The notes under the pieces: generated by a model
What the model saw: only the letters and a program-made list of their open reading frames with translations
What the model was told of the DNA's origin: nothing
The model's database searches: none
Position numbers and translations under genes: made by a program
Assembly: GCA_030147525.1 (NCBI GenBank)
Contig: JASBVF010000041.1
Span: forward strand, 1 to 56,739
Length of the DNA stretch: 56,739 nt
Direction: 5' to 3'
Source: Bacteroidota bacterium
GTDB taxonomy: Bacteria; Bacteroidota; Bacteroidia; Chitinophagales; Saprospiraceae
Shown here: positions 33,257 to 42,809 of the stretch, one piece after another
Position numbering within the stretch: position 1 is the first letter of the stretch
Layout of the letters: every line of letters starts with the position of its first letter

Positions 33257-35476
33257 ATGAAACACCTGTACCTGTTCACGCTCCTGCTATTCGTGCAGGT
33301 CCCCACTTTTGCCAAACATATTATCGGTGGCGTTTTGACCTACGAATGCCTTGGCGGCGGTAATTACCGTTTCACCATGAAAATGTACCGGGACTGCACC
33401 GACCCGACGGGCGCAGGTTTCGACTTCAACGCCCCCTTCACCATTTACAAAGGAACAAACACCCAGGTAACGACCCTTTTCGTCAGCCCCAACTCCATCA
33501 CCAGCATTGATCCTGCAGAAAATCCCTGCCTCGAACTGCCGCCAAACGTCTGCGTACAGGAAGGAATTTACACTTTTGATTACCAGTTTGCCGACTGGCC
33601 CTCCACCCAAAGTTACCACATCAGCTACCAGCGCTGCTGCCGTAATGCTACCATCACGAACATTCAAACGCCCGGCGACGTAGGCGCAACTTTTACGGTT
33701 GAAATCACTCCCGCTTCGCAAGCCGTGTGCAACAACAGCCCGGTTTACGACAATTTCCCCCCCATCGTCATCTGCGTCAATCAACCGTTGATGTACAACC
33801 ACAGCGCCGTCGATGCCGAAGGCGACCAATTGGTTTACGAACTCTGCTCTCCCCTGCTTGGCGGCGGCATGGGCGGCGGAGGCGGAGGATGTAACAGCAT
33901 CACCCCCAACCCGGCCTGTCCCCCACCCTACCAGCCGGCCAGTTTTATCAATCCGCCCTACAGCCCGCTAAACCCGATGGGGGGTAACCCTGCCGTAACC
34001 ATCAACCCGGTCACCGGTATGCTGACCGGAACGCCAACGACCACTGGCCAGTTTGTGGTGGCAATTTGCATCAGCGAGTACCGCAACGGCCAGCTGCTGA
34101 GCGTCGTCCGCAGGGATTTTCAGTTCAACGTAGCCAACTGCCAGGCCGTCATCGATGCCGACCTGATGAGCCCGGGGATGACGATTGAAAATGGAAGCTA
34201 TTACATCAAAAACTGTAACGACCTGAGTATCCAGATTGAAAACACCAGCAGCAACCCACAGAATGTGAACGATGTGCGCTGGGAGTTTGAAGTAGATGAC
34301 AGCACCTGGGTATTCGATTCATACGATTTGGATATCAATTTCCCTGAAACAGGATTTTACCAGGGACAACTGTTGCTCAACCCCAACACCCAGTGCAGCG
34401 ATTCGGCCAAAATTTTTATTGAAATATATCCGGAACTCGTAGCCTCTTTCGATTATAATTACGACACCTGCCTGGCAGGCCCCGTCAATTTTATCGACGG
34501 ATCTTTCATCAACGGGCCGGGGCAGATCGACAGGTGGCAATGGACTTTTGAACCCGGCGCCACCGACACGCTATTGAAAAATCCGGTCTACATTTACGAC
34601 CAGCCGAAGACCGTACCGGTGAAACTGGAAGTTTGGGACGCCAACGGCTGCAGCGATGACACCGTGCGATCGGTCGTTTACAAACCGGTACCGGCGCTCA
34701 TTCTCGTCAAACCGAATGACACCGTCAGCTGCCCGCCGGCCACCGTTTTTTTCAACAACCTATCCAATCCCATCGACCAAACTTACCTGATCGAGTGGGA
34801 TTTTGGCGATGGTGAAACAGGCAGCGACATCAGCCCGACCCACGTGTACCGGGAGGAAGGAACCTACGACGTCCGCCTCGAAATTACCTCGCCGATTGGC
34901 TGCTACGTCGATACTTTGTTTGAAAACCTGGTACAGATACTTTCCCCGCCGGTGGCTGATTTTTATTTTGATCCTCAAAAACCTGACAATTTCAACCCGG
35001 AGGTTAGCTTTTTTGACCAGTCATCCAACGCAGTACATTGGGATTGGTACCTCGACGGCAGGCTGATAGCGCAGGAACCCGACTTCACTTACTCCTTGCC
35101 CGACACCGGCATTCAGGAAATCATGCTCATCATCACGCATCCCGAAAAATGCCAGGACACCATGATACAGATTGTGGATGTGGAACCGAAAGTGACATTT
35201 TTCCTTCCCAATGCATTCACCCCCAACGAAGACACGGTAAATGACTACTTCCAGGGGACCGGCTACACCCGGGGCGTTACCGATTTTAAAATGGAAATCT
35301 GGAACCGTTTCGGCGATCTGATTTTTGAAACAACCAGCATGGACGAACCCTGGAACGGACGGGTGAACAACACCGGGCGGTTTGCTCAAAACGGGGTTTA
35401 CGTCTGCGTGGTAACATTTACCGAGCCCCGGGGCAAGCGATTTGAGTACCGGGGGTATGCAACCCTGCTGAGGTAA
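33257..35476 (+). CDS. Large secreted PKD protein with gliding-type C-terminal domain, copy 2
   Basis: A 739-residue paralogue of the preceding gene with the same layout: signal peptide (LLLFVQVPTFA), KHIIGGVLTYECLGG domain with ISYQRCCRNATI and AVDAEGDQLVYELC, PKD domains (WQWTFEPGA, IEWDFGDGETGS), and a type B sorting domain (FLPNAFTPNEDTVNDYF, WNRFGDLIFE). A Gly-rich loop (GGGMGGGGGGC) differs from copy 1. The two genes are tandem, 116 bp apart, and probably co-transcribed; similarity is spread over the full length, so they arose by whole-gene duplication. They are most likely cell-surface structural or adhesive proteins. Confidence 0.88.
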   Translation: MKHLYLFTLLLFVQVPTFAKHIIGGVLTYECLGGGNYRFTMKMYRDCTDPTGAGFDFNAPFTIYKGTNTQVTTLFVSPNSITSIDPAENPCLELPPNVCVQEGIYTFDYQFADWPSTQSYHISYQRCCRNATITNIQTPGDVGATFTVEITPASQAVCNNSPVYDNFPPIVICVNQPLMYNHSAVDAEGDQLVYELCSPLLGGGMGGGGGGCNSITPNPACPPPYQPASFINPPYSPLNPMGGNPAVTINPVTGMLTGTPTTTGQFVVAICISEYRNGQLLSVVRRDFQFNVANCQAVIDADLMSPGMTIENGSYYIKNCNDLSIQIENTSSNPQNVNDVRWEFEVDDSTWVFDSYDLDINFPETGFYQGQLLLNPNTQCSDSAKIFIEIYPELVASFDYNYDTCLAGPVNFIDGSFINGPGQIDRWQWTFEPGATDTLLKNPVYIYDQPKTVPVKLEVWDANGCSDDTVRSVVYKPVPALILVKPNDTVSCPPATVFFNNLSNPIDQTYLIEWDFGDGETGSDISPTHVYREEGTYDVRLEITSPIGCYVDTLFENLVQILSPPVADFYFDPQKPDNFNPEVSFFDQSSNAVHWDWYLDGRLIAQEPDFTYSLPDTGIQEIMLIITHPEKCQDTMIQIVDVEPKVTFFLPNAFTPNEDTVNDYFQGTGYTRGVTDFKMEIWNRFGDLIFETTSMDEPWNGRVNNTGRFAQNGVYVCVVTFTEPRGKRFEYRGYATLLR

Positions 35477-35598
35477 TTTTTTTTACTGAAAGTTGATTTT
35501 CAAGTACTTGGCAAGCACACGAGGTCTTGAAATCACACAAAGGCTCAATATTTTTCAACAGATTTTGATAAAAATATTCCTTCAGAAAAAAAAATCCT

Positions 35599-35606
35599 TA
35601 CCTTTG
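35599..35606 (+). promoter_or_regulatory. Bacteroidota -7 box TACCTTTG for rplS
   Basis: A perfect TAnnTTTG match, 38 bases before the rplS ATG. A TTTTG at 35563-35567 is the nearest -33-like sequence but is about ten bases too far for usual spacing. Confidence 0.55.
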
Positions 35607-35644
35607 CGCCTCTTTAAAAATTAACAACCATAAATAGCAGAAAA

Positions 35645-36013
35645 ATGGACGCCATAAAATACGTTCAGGAACAAGTAGCGAAGAAAATTGATTTTCCAAA
35701 ATTCCGCTCCGGCGATGCAGTTGCAGTGAGCTACCGCATCATCGAGGGAAACAAGGAGCGTATCCAGGTTTTCAAAGGAAACGTCATTCAAATCAAAGGC
35801 ACCGGCGCTACGAAAACTTTCACGGTTCGTAAAATTTCCAGTGGCATCGGCGTTGAGCGTATTTTCCCGTTCACTTCGCCTGCAATCGCTGAAATTGAAA
35901 TACTGAAGCGTGGTAAAGTTCGCCGTTCAAGGTTGTTCTACCTGCGTGGTGCTATCGGCGCAAAATCACGTATCAAGGAGCGCAAGTTCCTGCGTCCTAC
36001 GCCTCAGAAATAA
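35645..36013 (+). CDS. rplS: Ribosomal protein L19
   Basis: A 122-residue protein of the large ribosomal subunit, located at the interface of the two subunits. The sequence is complete and typical: FRSGDAVAVSYRIIEGNKER, FKGNVIQIKGTGATKTFTVRKIS, GIGVERIFPFTSPAI and the basic KRGKVRRSRLFYLR. It stands alone between the PKD-protein genes and malic enzyme, with its own -7 box and an intrinsic terminator after it. In many bacteria it is linked to rpsP-rimM-trmD; here it is not. Confidence 0.98.
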   Translation: MDAIKYVQEQVAKKIDFPKFRSGDAVAVSYRIIEGNKERIQVFKGNVIQIKGTGATKTFTVRKISSGIGVERIFPFTSPAIAEIEILKRGKVRRSRLFYLRGAIGAKSRIKERKFLRPTPQK

Positions 36014-36055
36014 TTGAACGGAATATTTCGCTTGTCTTCCTGAAAGAGAAAATCA

Positions 36056-36092
36056 AAAACGCCTTGCAGCAGCTGTTTGCAAGGCGTTTTTT
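36056..36092 (+). terminator. Intrinsic terminator after rplS
   Basis: GCCTTGCA (36061-36068) and TGCAAGGC (36078-36085) form a stem extended by A/T pairs, followed by a run of T bases. It is a classical Rho-independent terminator, and its form differs clearly from the word-type hairpins elsewhere in the window. The A-run on the other side could let it work in reverse for malic enzyme too. Confidence 0.85.
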
Positions 36093-36145
36093 GCGTTGGT
36101 TTTCACGAGCCGTTTTTACGGCTAAACCCGCTTCCGGCCTGCCTT

Positions 36146-38440
36146 TCAGGCCATCACCAACGTATCGACCTGTTGGGCATCCACACAGGCAATAGCCGCC
36201 AGATTAACGATGTTTGTTACCTCCGTCCCTCTTGGCAGCAAGTGAATTGGCTTCGCCAAACCGACGATGATCGGCCCGATGGAGTTAGCATTGCTCAGGT
36301 GCCGCACCAGTCGCAGACTGATGTTACCGGCATCGAGGTTTGGGAAAATCAACAGGTTTGGCCTACGTTTGATGTCGGCGAATGGGTAGTGCTCGTCCAG
36401 CAATTCCTGGTTAAGCGCCACATCGGGCTGTACGGGGCCGTCCACCGGAATGTCGCTGCGGCGCCGGCGTACCAACTCAACAGCCTCCCTGATTTTCTCC
36501 GTTTCGGGCGAACGAACGGAACCGAAATTGGAGAACGACAGCATGGCCACCCGGGGCTCCATGTGCATCCGTTCCATTTCTTCGGCCGCCATGAGCGTGA
36601 TCTCAGCCAATTGCTCCGCCGTCGGGTTGATGTTGACGGCGGCGTCGGCGAAGAAGTAGCTCTTGCGCTCGTGCTGTACCAGGTACATGCCTGCCACGAG
36701 TTTGCCGCTTTTTTTCGGCCCGATGATTTTCAGGGCAGGCCGCAGCACCTCGGGATAATGCACCGAAACGCCGGCCACCATGGCATCGGCGTGACCCATT
36801 TCCACCATCATCGTGGCGAAGTAGAAATAATTTTTCAAGCTGATCGTGGCGCCACCCCTGGTTTTTCCCTTGCGTTGCCGCAGGCGGAAATATTCGTTGA
36901 CGTAGTCCTCACGGTAGGGCCAGTTTTTCGGCTCGATGATCTCGATGCCTTCGGGATCGTGGTGGAGTTCTTCGAATTTTTTCAAAAGCTCCTCCTTGTT
37001 TTTAGCCAAAAGAATCGGCTTGGCGTAGCCTTCCTGCACGATTTCGCTGGCTGCCCAGATGATTTTCGGATCGTCGCCTTCCGGGAACACGATGCGCTTG
37101 GGATCTTTTTGTGCTGAAACGTAAATGTTGCGCATGAACTCCCGTGACCAGTCCACCTTGTCCTTCAGCGATTCCTTGTATTTTTCAATATCCACCGGCT
37201 TGCGGGCAACGCCCGTGCGCATGGCCGCTTCCGCCACTGCCGAGGAGGCCCAAACCAGTACCCGTGGGTCGAACGGTTTCGGGATGATGTAATCCGGTCC
37301 GAAGCCGAGCGTCATGTCGTCGTAGGCACGTTTCACTGAATCAGGCACTTCCTGCTTCGCAAGGTCGGCCAGGGCGTAGGCGGCGGCCAGTTTCATCTCC
37401 TCGTTGATGTGGGTGGCTTCCACGTCGAGTGCTCCCCGGAAGATGAAGGGGAAGCCGAGCACGTTGTTCACCTGGTTGGGGTAGTCGCTGCGGCCTGTGG
37501 CTACGATGGCATCCGGGCGGGTCTGCCTGGCGAGCGGGTAGGTGATTTCCGGGTCGGGATTGGCCATGGCGAAAATGACCGGGTTTTCGTTCATCAGTCT
37601 GACCATCTCTGGCTTGAGTACATCGGCCATCGATACGCCGCAGAACACATCCGCTCCACGCACAGCGTCGCCGAGTTCCCTGGCTTCTGTTTTTCTGAAA
37701 AACTTCTGCTTGTACTTGTTACGGTTTTCATCGCCCCGGCCTTCCCAAAGCACGCCTTTGCTGTCGGTCATCAAAATATTTTCGAGTGTGGCGCCGAGTG
37801 CGATGTAAAAATTAGCACAGGCGATGCCCGCAGCACCGGCCCCGCTCACCACGATTTTCACTTTTGAAATATCCTTGCCAGTCAGTTCGAGCGCATTCAT
37901 CAACGCAGCGCCGGAGATGATCGCCGTGCCGTGCTGGTCGTCGTGGAAAACGGGGATGTCAAGCTCCCGTTTCAGCGTTTCTTCGATGTAAAAACATTCC
38001 GGCGCCTTGATGTCTTCAAGATTGATGCCGCCGAAAGTGGGAGCAATACTCTTCGCCGTGCGAATGACTTCTTCGGGGTCCTCCGAGTCCACTTCGATGT
38101 CGAACACGTCGATGTCGGCGAATCTTTTAAATAAAACACCCTTGCCCTCCATCACCGGCTTGCCGGCCAGTGCGCCAATGTTGCCAAGACCGAGCACAGC
38201 AGTGCCGTTGCTGAGTACAGCGACAAGATTGCCCTTGGAGGTATACCGCCGGGCGAGCGACGGGTCACGGGCGATTTCGAGACAAGGCTCGGCTACGCCG
38301 GGCGTGTAGGCGAGGGAGAGATCGTCCTGTGTGACGCAGGGCTTGGTTGAATTGACTTCAATTTTGCCACGGCGGGGAAACTCGTGGTAGTGGAGTGCCG
38401 CTTTGCGCAGGCCTTCCTTTTTTTTATCAGGCTGGTTCAT
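36146..38440 (-). CDS. maeB: NADP-malic enzyme fused to phosphotransacetylase-like domain
   Basis: A 764-residue two-domain protein like MaeB. Residues 1 to about 430 are malic enzyme, decarboxylating malate to pyruvate: [41 protein letters not shown] (nucleotide binding) and [10 protein letters not shown]. Residues from about 440 to the end resemble phosphate acetyltransferase ([35 protein letters not shown]), which in this fusion is usually regulatory. I start at the ATG at 38440 ([10 protein letters not shown]); the frame extends 20 codons into non-conserved sequence. It supplies pyruvate and NADPH. Confidence 0.96.
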   Translation of the reverse strand: MNQPDKKKEGLRKAALHYHEFPRRGKIEVNSTKPCVTQDDLSLAYTPGVAEPCLEIARDPSLARRYTSKGNLVAVLSNGTAVLGLGNIGALAGKPVMEGKGVLFKRFADIDVFDIEVDSEDPEEVIRTAKSIAPTFGGINLEDIKAPECFYIEETLKRELDIPVFHDDQHGTAIISGAALMNALELTGKDISKVKIVVSGAGAAGIACANFYIALGATLENILMTDSKGVLWEGRGDENRNKYKQKFFRKTEARELGDAVRGADVFCGVSMADVLKPEMVRLMNENPVIFAMANPDPEITYPLARQTRPDAIVATGRSDYPNQVNNVLGFPFIFRGALDVEATHINEEMKLAAAYALADLAKQEVPDSVKRAYDDMTLGFGPDYIIPKPFDPRVLVWASSAVAEAAMRTGVARKPVDIEKYKESLKDKVDWSREFMRNIYVSAQKDPKRIVFPEGDDPKIIWAASEIVQEGYAKPILLAKNKEELLKKFEELHHDPEGIEIIEPKNWPYREDYVNEYFRLRQRKGKTRGGATISLKNYFYFATMMVEMGHADAMVAGVSVHYPEVLRPALKIIGPKKSGKLVAGMYLVQHERKSYFFADAAVNINPTAEQLAEITLMAAEEMERMHMEPRVAMLSFSNFGSVRSPETEKIREAVELVRRRRSDIPVDGPVQPDVALNQELLDEHYPFADIKRRPNLLIFPNLDAGNISLRLVRHLSNANSIGPIIVGLAKPIHLLPRGTEVTNIVNLAAIACVDAQQVDTLVMA

Positions 38441-38569
38441 GATTGAAAGATTTTTTTTGAAATTGTCTGCCAAGGTGGCTCGCCAGCCGTTGCCAGGCAA
38501 TGATTTTCGACACGAAAAAACCTGAGTTTTGTGCGTATTATTTGCCGTCCGGCAACAGGGGATTTACCC

Positions 38570-38577
38570 TACCTTTA
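38570..38577 (+). promoter_or_regulatory. Probable -7 box of the mod operon (TACCTTTA)
   Basis: One mismatch from TAnnTTTG, about 33 bases before the modA ATG; a TTTG at 38541 lies upstream at a slightly long distance. No ModE-like palindrome was recognised. Confidence 0.35.
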
Positions 38578-38610
38578 CAGCGCATCCGAAGATTTTCAAA
38601 ACCTGACTTC

Positions 38611-39363
38611 ATGCGATCTATCCCACTTTTCCTCCTCCTGCTCTCGATGGTTTCCTGTGAAAACCGCAAGCCGCAGGCGCTCGTCATCGCCACGGCCGCT
38701 AACGTGCAATTCGCCATGCAGGAATTGGTCGCCACATTTGAAAAAGAAACCGGCATCCCCTGCGAAACCGTGCTGAGTTCCTCCGGCAAACTCACCGCCC
38801 AGATCCGGGAAGGCGCCCCCTTCCATGTCTTCGTTTCCGCCGACATGACCTACCCCGAAGAGCTTCACAAAAACGGCCTGACCACCGGCCCACCGGAAGT
38901 TTACGCCTACGGCAAACTCGTGCTCTGGACGCTCAGAAGCGACCTCGAACCCACCCCCGAACGACTCACGCAGAACGACGTCCGCCACATCGCCATCGCC
39001 AACCCGAAAACAGCGCCCTACGGCTCGGCAACCGTGGAAGCCATGCGGCATTTTGGTATTTTTGAAAAAACGGAACCCAAACTGGTGTACGGCGAAAGCA
39101 TTTCACAAACCAACCAGTTCATCATTTCAAAAACGGCAGATGCAGGTTTTACCGCAAAATCCGTTGTTTTATCCACGGAAATGAAAACGCAGGGCCGCTG
39201 GATTGAGGTAGATGAAACGGCTTACACGCCCATTGCCCAGGGCGCTGTCGTCATTCAACGAAACGGCAAGGCAAAAGCAGAAGCACTGGAATTTTACCGT
39301 TTTTTGTTTTCTGAAAAAGCCAAACAGATTTTACAGGCGTATGGGTATGAGGTAAAACACTGA
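38611..39363 (+). CDS. modA: Molybdate ABC transporter substrate-binding protein
   Basis: A 250-residue lipoprotein (lipobox SMVSC, about Cys15) of the ModA family, which captures molybdate or tungstate in the periplasm. Motifs: VIATAANVQFAMQELV, the binding-site Ser pair in SSSGKLTAQIREGAPFHVF, and ANPKTAPYGSATVEAM. I start at the ATG at 38611, which is followed directly by the signal sequence; the frame is open 37 codons further but that part is not conserved. First gene of modA-mop-modB-modC; the stop is two bases from the next start. Confidence 0.95.
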   Translation: MRSIPLFLLLLSMVSCENRKPQALVIATAANVQFAMQELVATFEKETGIPCETVLSSSGKLTAQIREGAPFHVFVSADMTYPEELHKNGLTTGPPEVYAYGKLVLWTLRSDLEPTPERLTQNDVRHIAIANPKTAPYGSATVEAMRHFGIFEKTEPKLVYGESISQTNQFIISKTADAGFTAKSVVLSTEMKTQGRWIEVDETAYTPIAQGAVVIQRNGKAKAEALEFYRFLFSEKAKQILQAYGYEVKH

Positions 39364-39365
39364 GG

Positions 39366-39770
39366 ATGAATATTTTAAAAGGAAAAATAACCGAAGTCAA
39401 AGTCCACGGCAACCTCTCGCTGGTTCACCTTGCAGTGGGCGAAACTTCGCTGAAAGCCGTCGTCATCGAGTCGCCGGAGCAGGCGCCCTGGCTGCGGGAA
39501 GGCAATATTGTGGACGTGATGTTCAAGGAAACCGAAGTGATTTTAGGTAAAAACCAGGATCACGCCATCAGTCTGCAAAACCGCTTCCCCTGCACGATCC
39601 TCGCCATCGAGCAGGGCGAACTGCTCAGCCGGCTGGTGATGCAACATGCTGAAGGTCGCATCGTTTCCATCATCACCTCCGCCGCCGTCCGCCAACTGGA
39701 ATTGCAGCCCGGCGACGACGTGCTGGCCATGGTTAAAACGAACGAACTGATGTTGGAAGTAGGCCGGTAA
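39366..39770 (+). CDS. Mop/TOBE-domain molybdate-binding protein
   Basis: A 134-residue protein with two TOBE (molbindin) repeats: ILKGKITEVKVHGNLSLVHLAV and FPCTILAIEQGELLSRLVMQ, each with the Ser/Thr and Val/Ile pattern of oxyanion-binding Mop domains (VKTNELMLEV at the end). Such proteins store molybdate or regulate its use in the cytoplasm. Lying two bases after modA and before modB, it is most likely a di-Mop storage protein. The role is inferred from family and position. The 118 bp to modB hold several word-type repeat arms. Confidence 0.85.
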   Translation: MNILKGKITEVKVHGNLSLVHLAVGETSLKAVVIESPEQAPWLREGNIVDVMFKETEVILGKNQDHAISLQNRFPCTILAIEQGELLSRLVMQHAEGRIVSIITSAAVRQLELQPGDDVLAMVKTNELMLEVGR

Positions 39771-39885
39771 GCAGTAGGCGAGTAGGCAGCGGAAAAATCA
39801 AAAATCAAGTATCAAAAATCGAAGAATCATAAATCAAAAGCAGTCTCCCCCCAATTCACCAATTCACTAATTCACCAATTCCTAA
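39766..39885. repeat. Composite word arms between mop-like gene and modB
   Basis: Three unpaired word series follow each other: AGTAGGC words, AAAAATC words (39791-39840) and CAATTCACC/ACTAATTCACC words (39849-39882). The segment 39811-39839 matches 29 bases in the right arm of the hairpin at 54194-54346 with one difference. Only one strand sense of each word is seen, as if these were half hairpins. Confidence 0.7.
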
Positions 39886-39888
39886 GCC

Positions 39889-40563
39889 ATGACCGACTGG
39901 ACTCCCATCACCCTCACTTTCAAGCTGGCGCTGATCACCACCGCCATCCTGTTCGTGCTGTCGGTGCCGCTGGCGTACTGGCTGGCGTTCACCCGTGCGA
40001 AGATGAAGCCGGTCGTGGAGACCCTCGTCAGCATGCCGCTGGTGCTACCGCCAACGGTGCTGGGATTTTACCTACTGGTGGCCTTCAGCCCGAATTATGC
40101 GCTGGGGCAAACGCTGGAGGAAATGTTCGGGCTGCGGCTGGTTTTTTCGTTCGAAGGGCTGGTGGCCGGCTCGATTTTGTACAGCCTGCCGTTTATGGTT
40201 TACCCGATCCAGGCGGGTTTTCGCAACCTGCCGCCATCGCTCAGCGAGGCATCGTGGGTGTTGGGCAAGTCGAAATGGACGACGCTGTTTAAAATTTTAT
40301 TGCCCAACATCAAGCCCTCGCTGCTCTCCGGCATCGTGCTGGCATTCGCCCACACGGTCGGCGAATTCGGCGTGGTGCTGATGATCGGCGGCAACATTCC
40401 CGGCCGGACGAAGGTGGCCTCCATCGCCATCTACGACGAGGTAGAAAGCCTGAACTACGCCGCCGCCAATGCGTATTCGCTCATCCTGTTCTCCGTCACC
40501 TTCGTGATTTTGCTGGCGGTGTACGTGGTGAATGGGCAGTATTTGAAGAAATTCTGGAAGTAA
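39889..40563 (+). CDS. modB: Molybdate ABC transporter permease
   Basis: A 224-residue inner-membrane permease with about five to six helices. The ModB family start (PITLTFKLALITTAILFVLSVPLAYWLA), MPLVLPPTVLGFYLL and the EAA-like loop that contacts the ATPase (EASWVLGKSKWTTLFKILLPNIKPSLLSG) are all present, followed by AHTVGEFGVVLMIGGNIPG. It forms the membrane channel for ModA-delivered molybdate. Separated from modC by a 26-bp hairpin repeat although both subunits must be made together. Confidence 0.96.
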   Translation: MTDWTPITLTFKLALITTAILFVLSVPLAYWLAFTRAKMKPVVETLVSMPLVLPPTVLGFYLLVAFSPNYALGQTLEEMFGLRLVFSFEGLVAGSILYSLPFMVYPIQAGFRNLPPSLSEASWVLGKSKWTTLFKILLPNIKPSLLSGIVLAFAHTVGEFGVVLMIGGNIPGRTKVASIAIYDEVESLNYAAANAYSLILFSVTFVILLAVYVVNGQYLKKFWK

Positions 40564-40570
40564 AATCTGT

Positions 40571-40670
40571 TGATTTAAGATTGCAGATTACATGATATCA
40601 GATTTTTGATTTTTGGTCATCGCCCAACCATCTTAAATCAAAAATCATGTAATCTGCGATCTTAAATCAT
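40571..40670. repeat. Hairpin between modB and modC, GATTTAAGATT/GATTTTTG words
   Basis: TGATTTAAGATTGCAGATTACATGAT-type left arm (40571-40596) pairs over 26 bp with 40644-40669; the only mismatch is a T opposite G, which would still pair in RNA. Between the arms are further GATTTTTGATTTTTGG words and their partial complement. No T-run follows, so it is not a standard terminator. Confidence 0.85.
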
Positions 40671-40688
40671 AAGCCATCGACGATTGCA

Positions 40689-41564
40689 ATGATTAAGCTC
40701 ACGCTTCGCAAAAAACTCAAAGCCTCCGGCGGTGAAATGCTCCTCGACGTGGATGCCACGATCGAAACAGGCTCGCTCGTCACGCTCTACGGACCGTCGG
40801 GAGCGGGAAAAACGTCGATCCTGCGCATGATCGCCGGGCTGCTGCGGCCCGATGGCGGTAGCGTCGAAGTGAACGGGCAAACCTGGTTTGACAGCGATAA
40901 AAAAATGGACCGGAAGCCGCAGCAACGCAGCATCGGCCTGGTTTTTCAGGACTACGCCCTCTTCCCCAACATGACCGTGAAGGAGAACCTTGAGTTTGCT
41001 TTGGTAAAAAAACAGGACCCCGCCATCGTCGCCGAATTGATCGACACCATCGAACTCGGCGACCTTCAACACCGCAAACCGGACACCCTCTCCGGCGGTC
41101 AGAAACAGCGGGTGGCGCTGGCCCGGGCGCTCGTCCGGCGGCCCGAAATCCTGCTGCTCGACGAGCCGCTCTCCGCCCTTGACGCCTCCATGCGCATCAA
41201 ATTACAGGACTACCTGCTGAAGGTTCACCGGCAATTTAACCTCACCACCCTGCTCGTCAGCCACGACGTGAGTGAGGTTTTAAAAATGTCGGATCAAATT
41301 ATCGTTTTGGAAAACGGGCGCATTACCCGGCAGGGTACGCCGCTGAAAATCTTCTCTGACCGGCAGGCCGGCAACAAATTCCAACTCACCGGCGAAGTCC
41401 TCAACATCGAACGGGAGGACGTGATCTATGTCGTGTCCGTGCTCATCGGCAACAACCTGCTGAAGGTCGTAGCGGCCGAAGAGGAAGTGCGGGAGCTGGC
41501 CGTTGGCGACCGGGTGCTGGTGATGTCGGCAGTGTTCAGCCCGGTGTTGCAGAAGATTGGGTAA
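40689..41564 (+). CDS. modC: Molybdate ABC transporter ATP-binding protein
   Basis: A 291-residue ATPase. Walker A is YGPSGAGKTS, the Q-loop LVFQDYALFPNMTV, the signature TLSGGQKQRVALARAL, Walker B EILLLDEPLSALD and the switch His in LLVSHDVSEV. The C-terminus carries a single TOBE/Mop-like domain (FQLTGEVLNIE), shorter than the usual ModC tail. It powers import by ModA/ModB. Its 3' end overlaps the convergent hydrolase gene by 29 bases. Confidence 0.96.
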   Translation: MIKLTLRKKLKASGGEMLLDVDATIETGSLVTLYGPSGAGKTSILRMIAGLLRPDGGSVEVNGQTWFDSDKKMDRKPQQRSIGLVFQDYALFPNMTVKENLEFALVKKQDPAIVAELIDTIELGDLQHRKPDTLSGGQKQRVALARALVRRPEILLLDEPLSALDASMRIKLQDYLLKVHRQFNLTTLLVSHDVSEVLKMSDQIIVLENGRITRQGTPLKIFSDRQAGNKFQLTGEVLNIEREDVIYVVSVLIGNNLLKVVAAEEEVRELAVGDRVLVMSAVFSPVLQKIG

Positions 41565-42342
41565 GCTGTCCTTCGCCACGGAGAAATTTTAACGCCACCT
41601 CGTTGAAATGCTGCCACTGCTCGATGTTGCAGATGTGGCCGCATTTTTCAAACACCACCAGCCGGGCTTTTTCCTGCTTCGCAACGAAGCGTTTGGCTGC
41701 TTTGAAAAAAACGTGGTCTTCGGCGCCCATCACCACCAGGCTCACTTTTTTGAGTTTCCGGTGGAAATATTCATCCAGCACCTTGAAAAATTCACCGTAC
41801 AGCCCGATCCATTTCATGTATTCGGTCTGCGTGAGTTGCTTGGCTTGCAGGCGGTAAATGCGCCTTGATTTCTGGTGGTTTTTTTTCGGTAAAATGATCA
41901 GCGAAAACAGCGTGTAGATCTGTGAATAGCTGAGGATTTTATTGAGGAACTGTGAAATATTGATCAAAAATCGCATCCGCAGCGTCGCACGGAAGATGCC
42001 GCCGGCCATCACCATTTTATCAATTAATTCAGGCCGCCGCTCATCGAGGCGCTGAAGGATGGCGCTGCCGAGCGAAAGAGAAATGAAATTCGCATGATCG
42101 ATTTTCAAATGATCGAGCACTTCCAGAATGTCGTCGCAGACGATGTCGAAATTGTAGCTCTGGAACGACGGCTCCACATTTTTTGAAAGGCCGTGATCCC
42201 GCAGGTCGAGCAGCAGCAGATTGAAAAACGGTTTGAAAGCTTCCGTCTGGTACTTCCACGTGGCAATGGCGCCACCCGCCCCGTGGATGAAAACCAGCCA
42301 GGGCGCATCATCATGAATCCGGTAAGTTTGAAAATGCAGCAT
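41536..42342 (-). CDS. Alpha/beta hydrolase
   Basis: A 268-residue alpha/beta-hydrolase-fold protein. HGAGG near residue 21 is the oxyanion-hole segment, LLDLRDHGLS the strand-4 turn, the nucleophile elbow reads SLSLGS (usual GxSxG with Ser at the first Gly), AEDHVFF holds the probable acid Asp, and KCGHICNIEQW the catalytic His. Without a signal peptide it should be cytoplasmic. Substrate unknown. I start at the ATG at 42342 because the upstream 63 codons are unlike hydrolases. Its 3' end overlaps modC by 29 bases in convergent orientation. Confidence 0.85.
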   Translation of the reverse strand: MLHFQTYRIHDDAPWLVFIHGAGGAIATWKYQTEAFKPFFNLLLLDLRDHGLSKNVEPSFQSYNFDIVCDDILEVLDHLKIDHANFISLSLGSAILQRLDERRPELIDKMVMAGGIFRATLRMRFLINISQFLNKILSYSQIYTLFSLIILPKKNHQKSRRIYRLQAKQLTQTEYMKWIGLYGEFFKVLDEYFHRKLKKVSLVVMGAEDHVFFKAAKRFVAKQEKARLVVFEKCGHICNIEQWQHFNEVALKFLRGEGQLTQSSATPG

Positions 42343-42416
42343 GCGAGGTGTAAAATTTTTCCGAAGGTAAAATAATCGAAACGTAAACAGGAAACAATGA
42401 GAAATGTTAAGCAGGC

Positions 42417-42809
42417 ATGACAAAAAATCGAGACACAGCCCTCCGGGAACTACGCCCGGAAATCCCTGCCATCCAGCAGGAACAAATGACCAGCACGGCT
42501 GAGCAATTTCAAAATGAAACCCTACGCCCAATTTTGAAACTGCAAAACGACCTGCTGCTGGCCGTTTTTAAAAGTTACATCCAAAAAAGGAAAGGCGAAT
42601 TTTACAAACTGAAACCACCAAAACGCCTCGAATGGATTGATCACAGCGTGCGTAAAGATCTGAAATTCAGGAACTTCCTCACCGGCCTCGTCGCCGGACA
42701 TTTTACCCAAAAAGAATGGGAAACCTTCACCGCCGAAGAATCGGAGCTTAGCCGCCGCATCGTGAACCTGATCGTTCAGCGGCTGTGCGACCAGGTGGAG
42801 AGGTTGTGA
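42417..42809 (+). CDS. Conserved Bacteroidota protein of unknown function
   Basis: A 130-residue helical, charged protein without signal or membrane segment. Its pattern (LRPEIP near the start, QNETLRPILKLQNDLLL, DLKFRNFLTGLVAGHFT) matches a small Bacteroidota-specific family that is often wrongly called glyoxalase in databases; it has no glyoxalase motif. Divergent from the hydrolase gene and followed by the App1-like gene after about 90 bases. No function can be given. Confidence 0.75.
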   Translation: MTKNRDTALRELRPEIPAIQQEQMTSTAEQFQNETLRPILKLQNDLLLAVFKSYIQKRKGEFYKLKPPKRLEWIDHSVRKDLKFRNFLTGLVAGHFTQKEWETFTAEESELSRRIVNLIVQRLCDQVERL

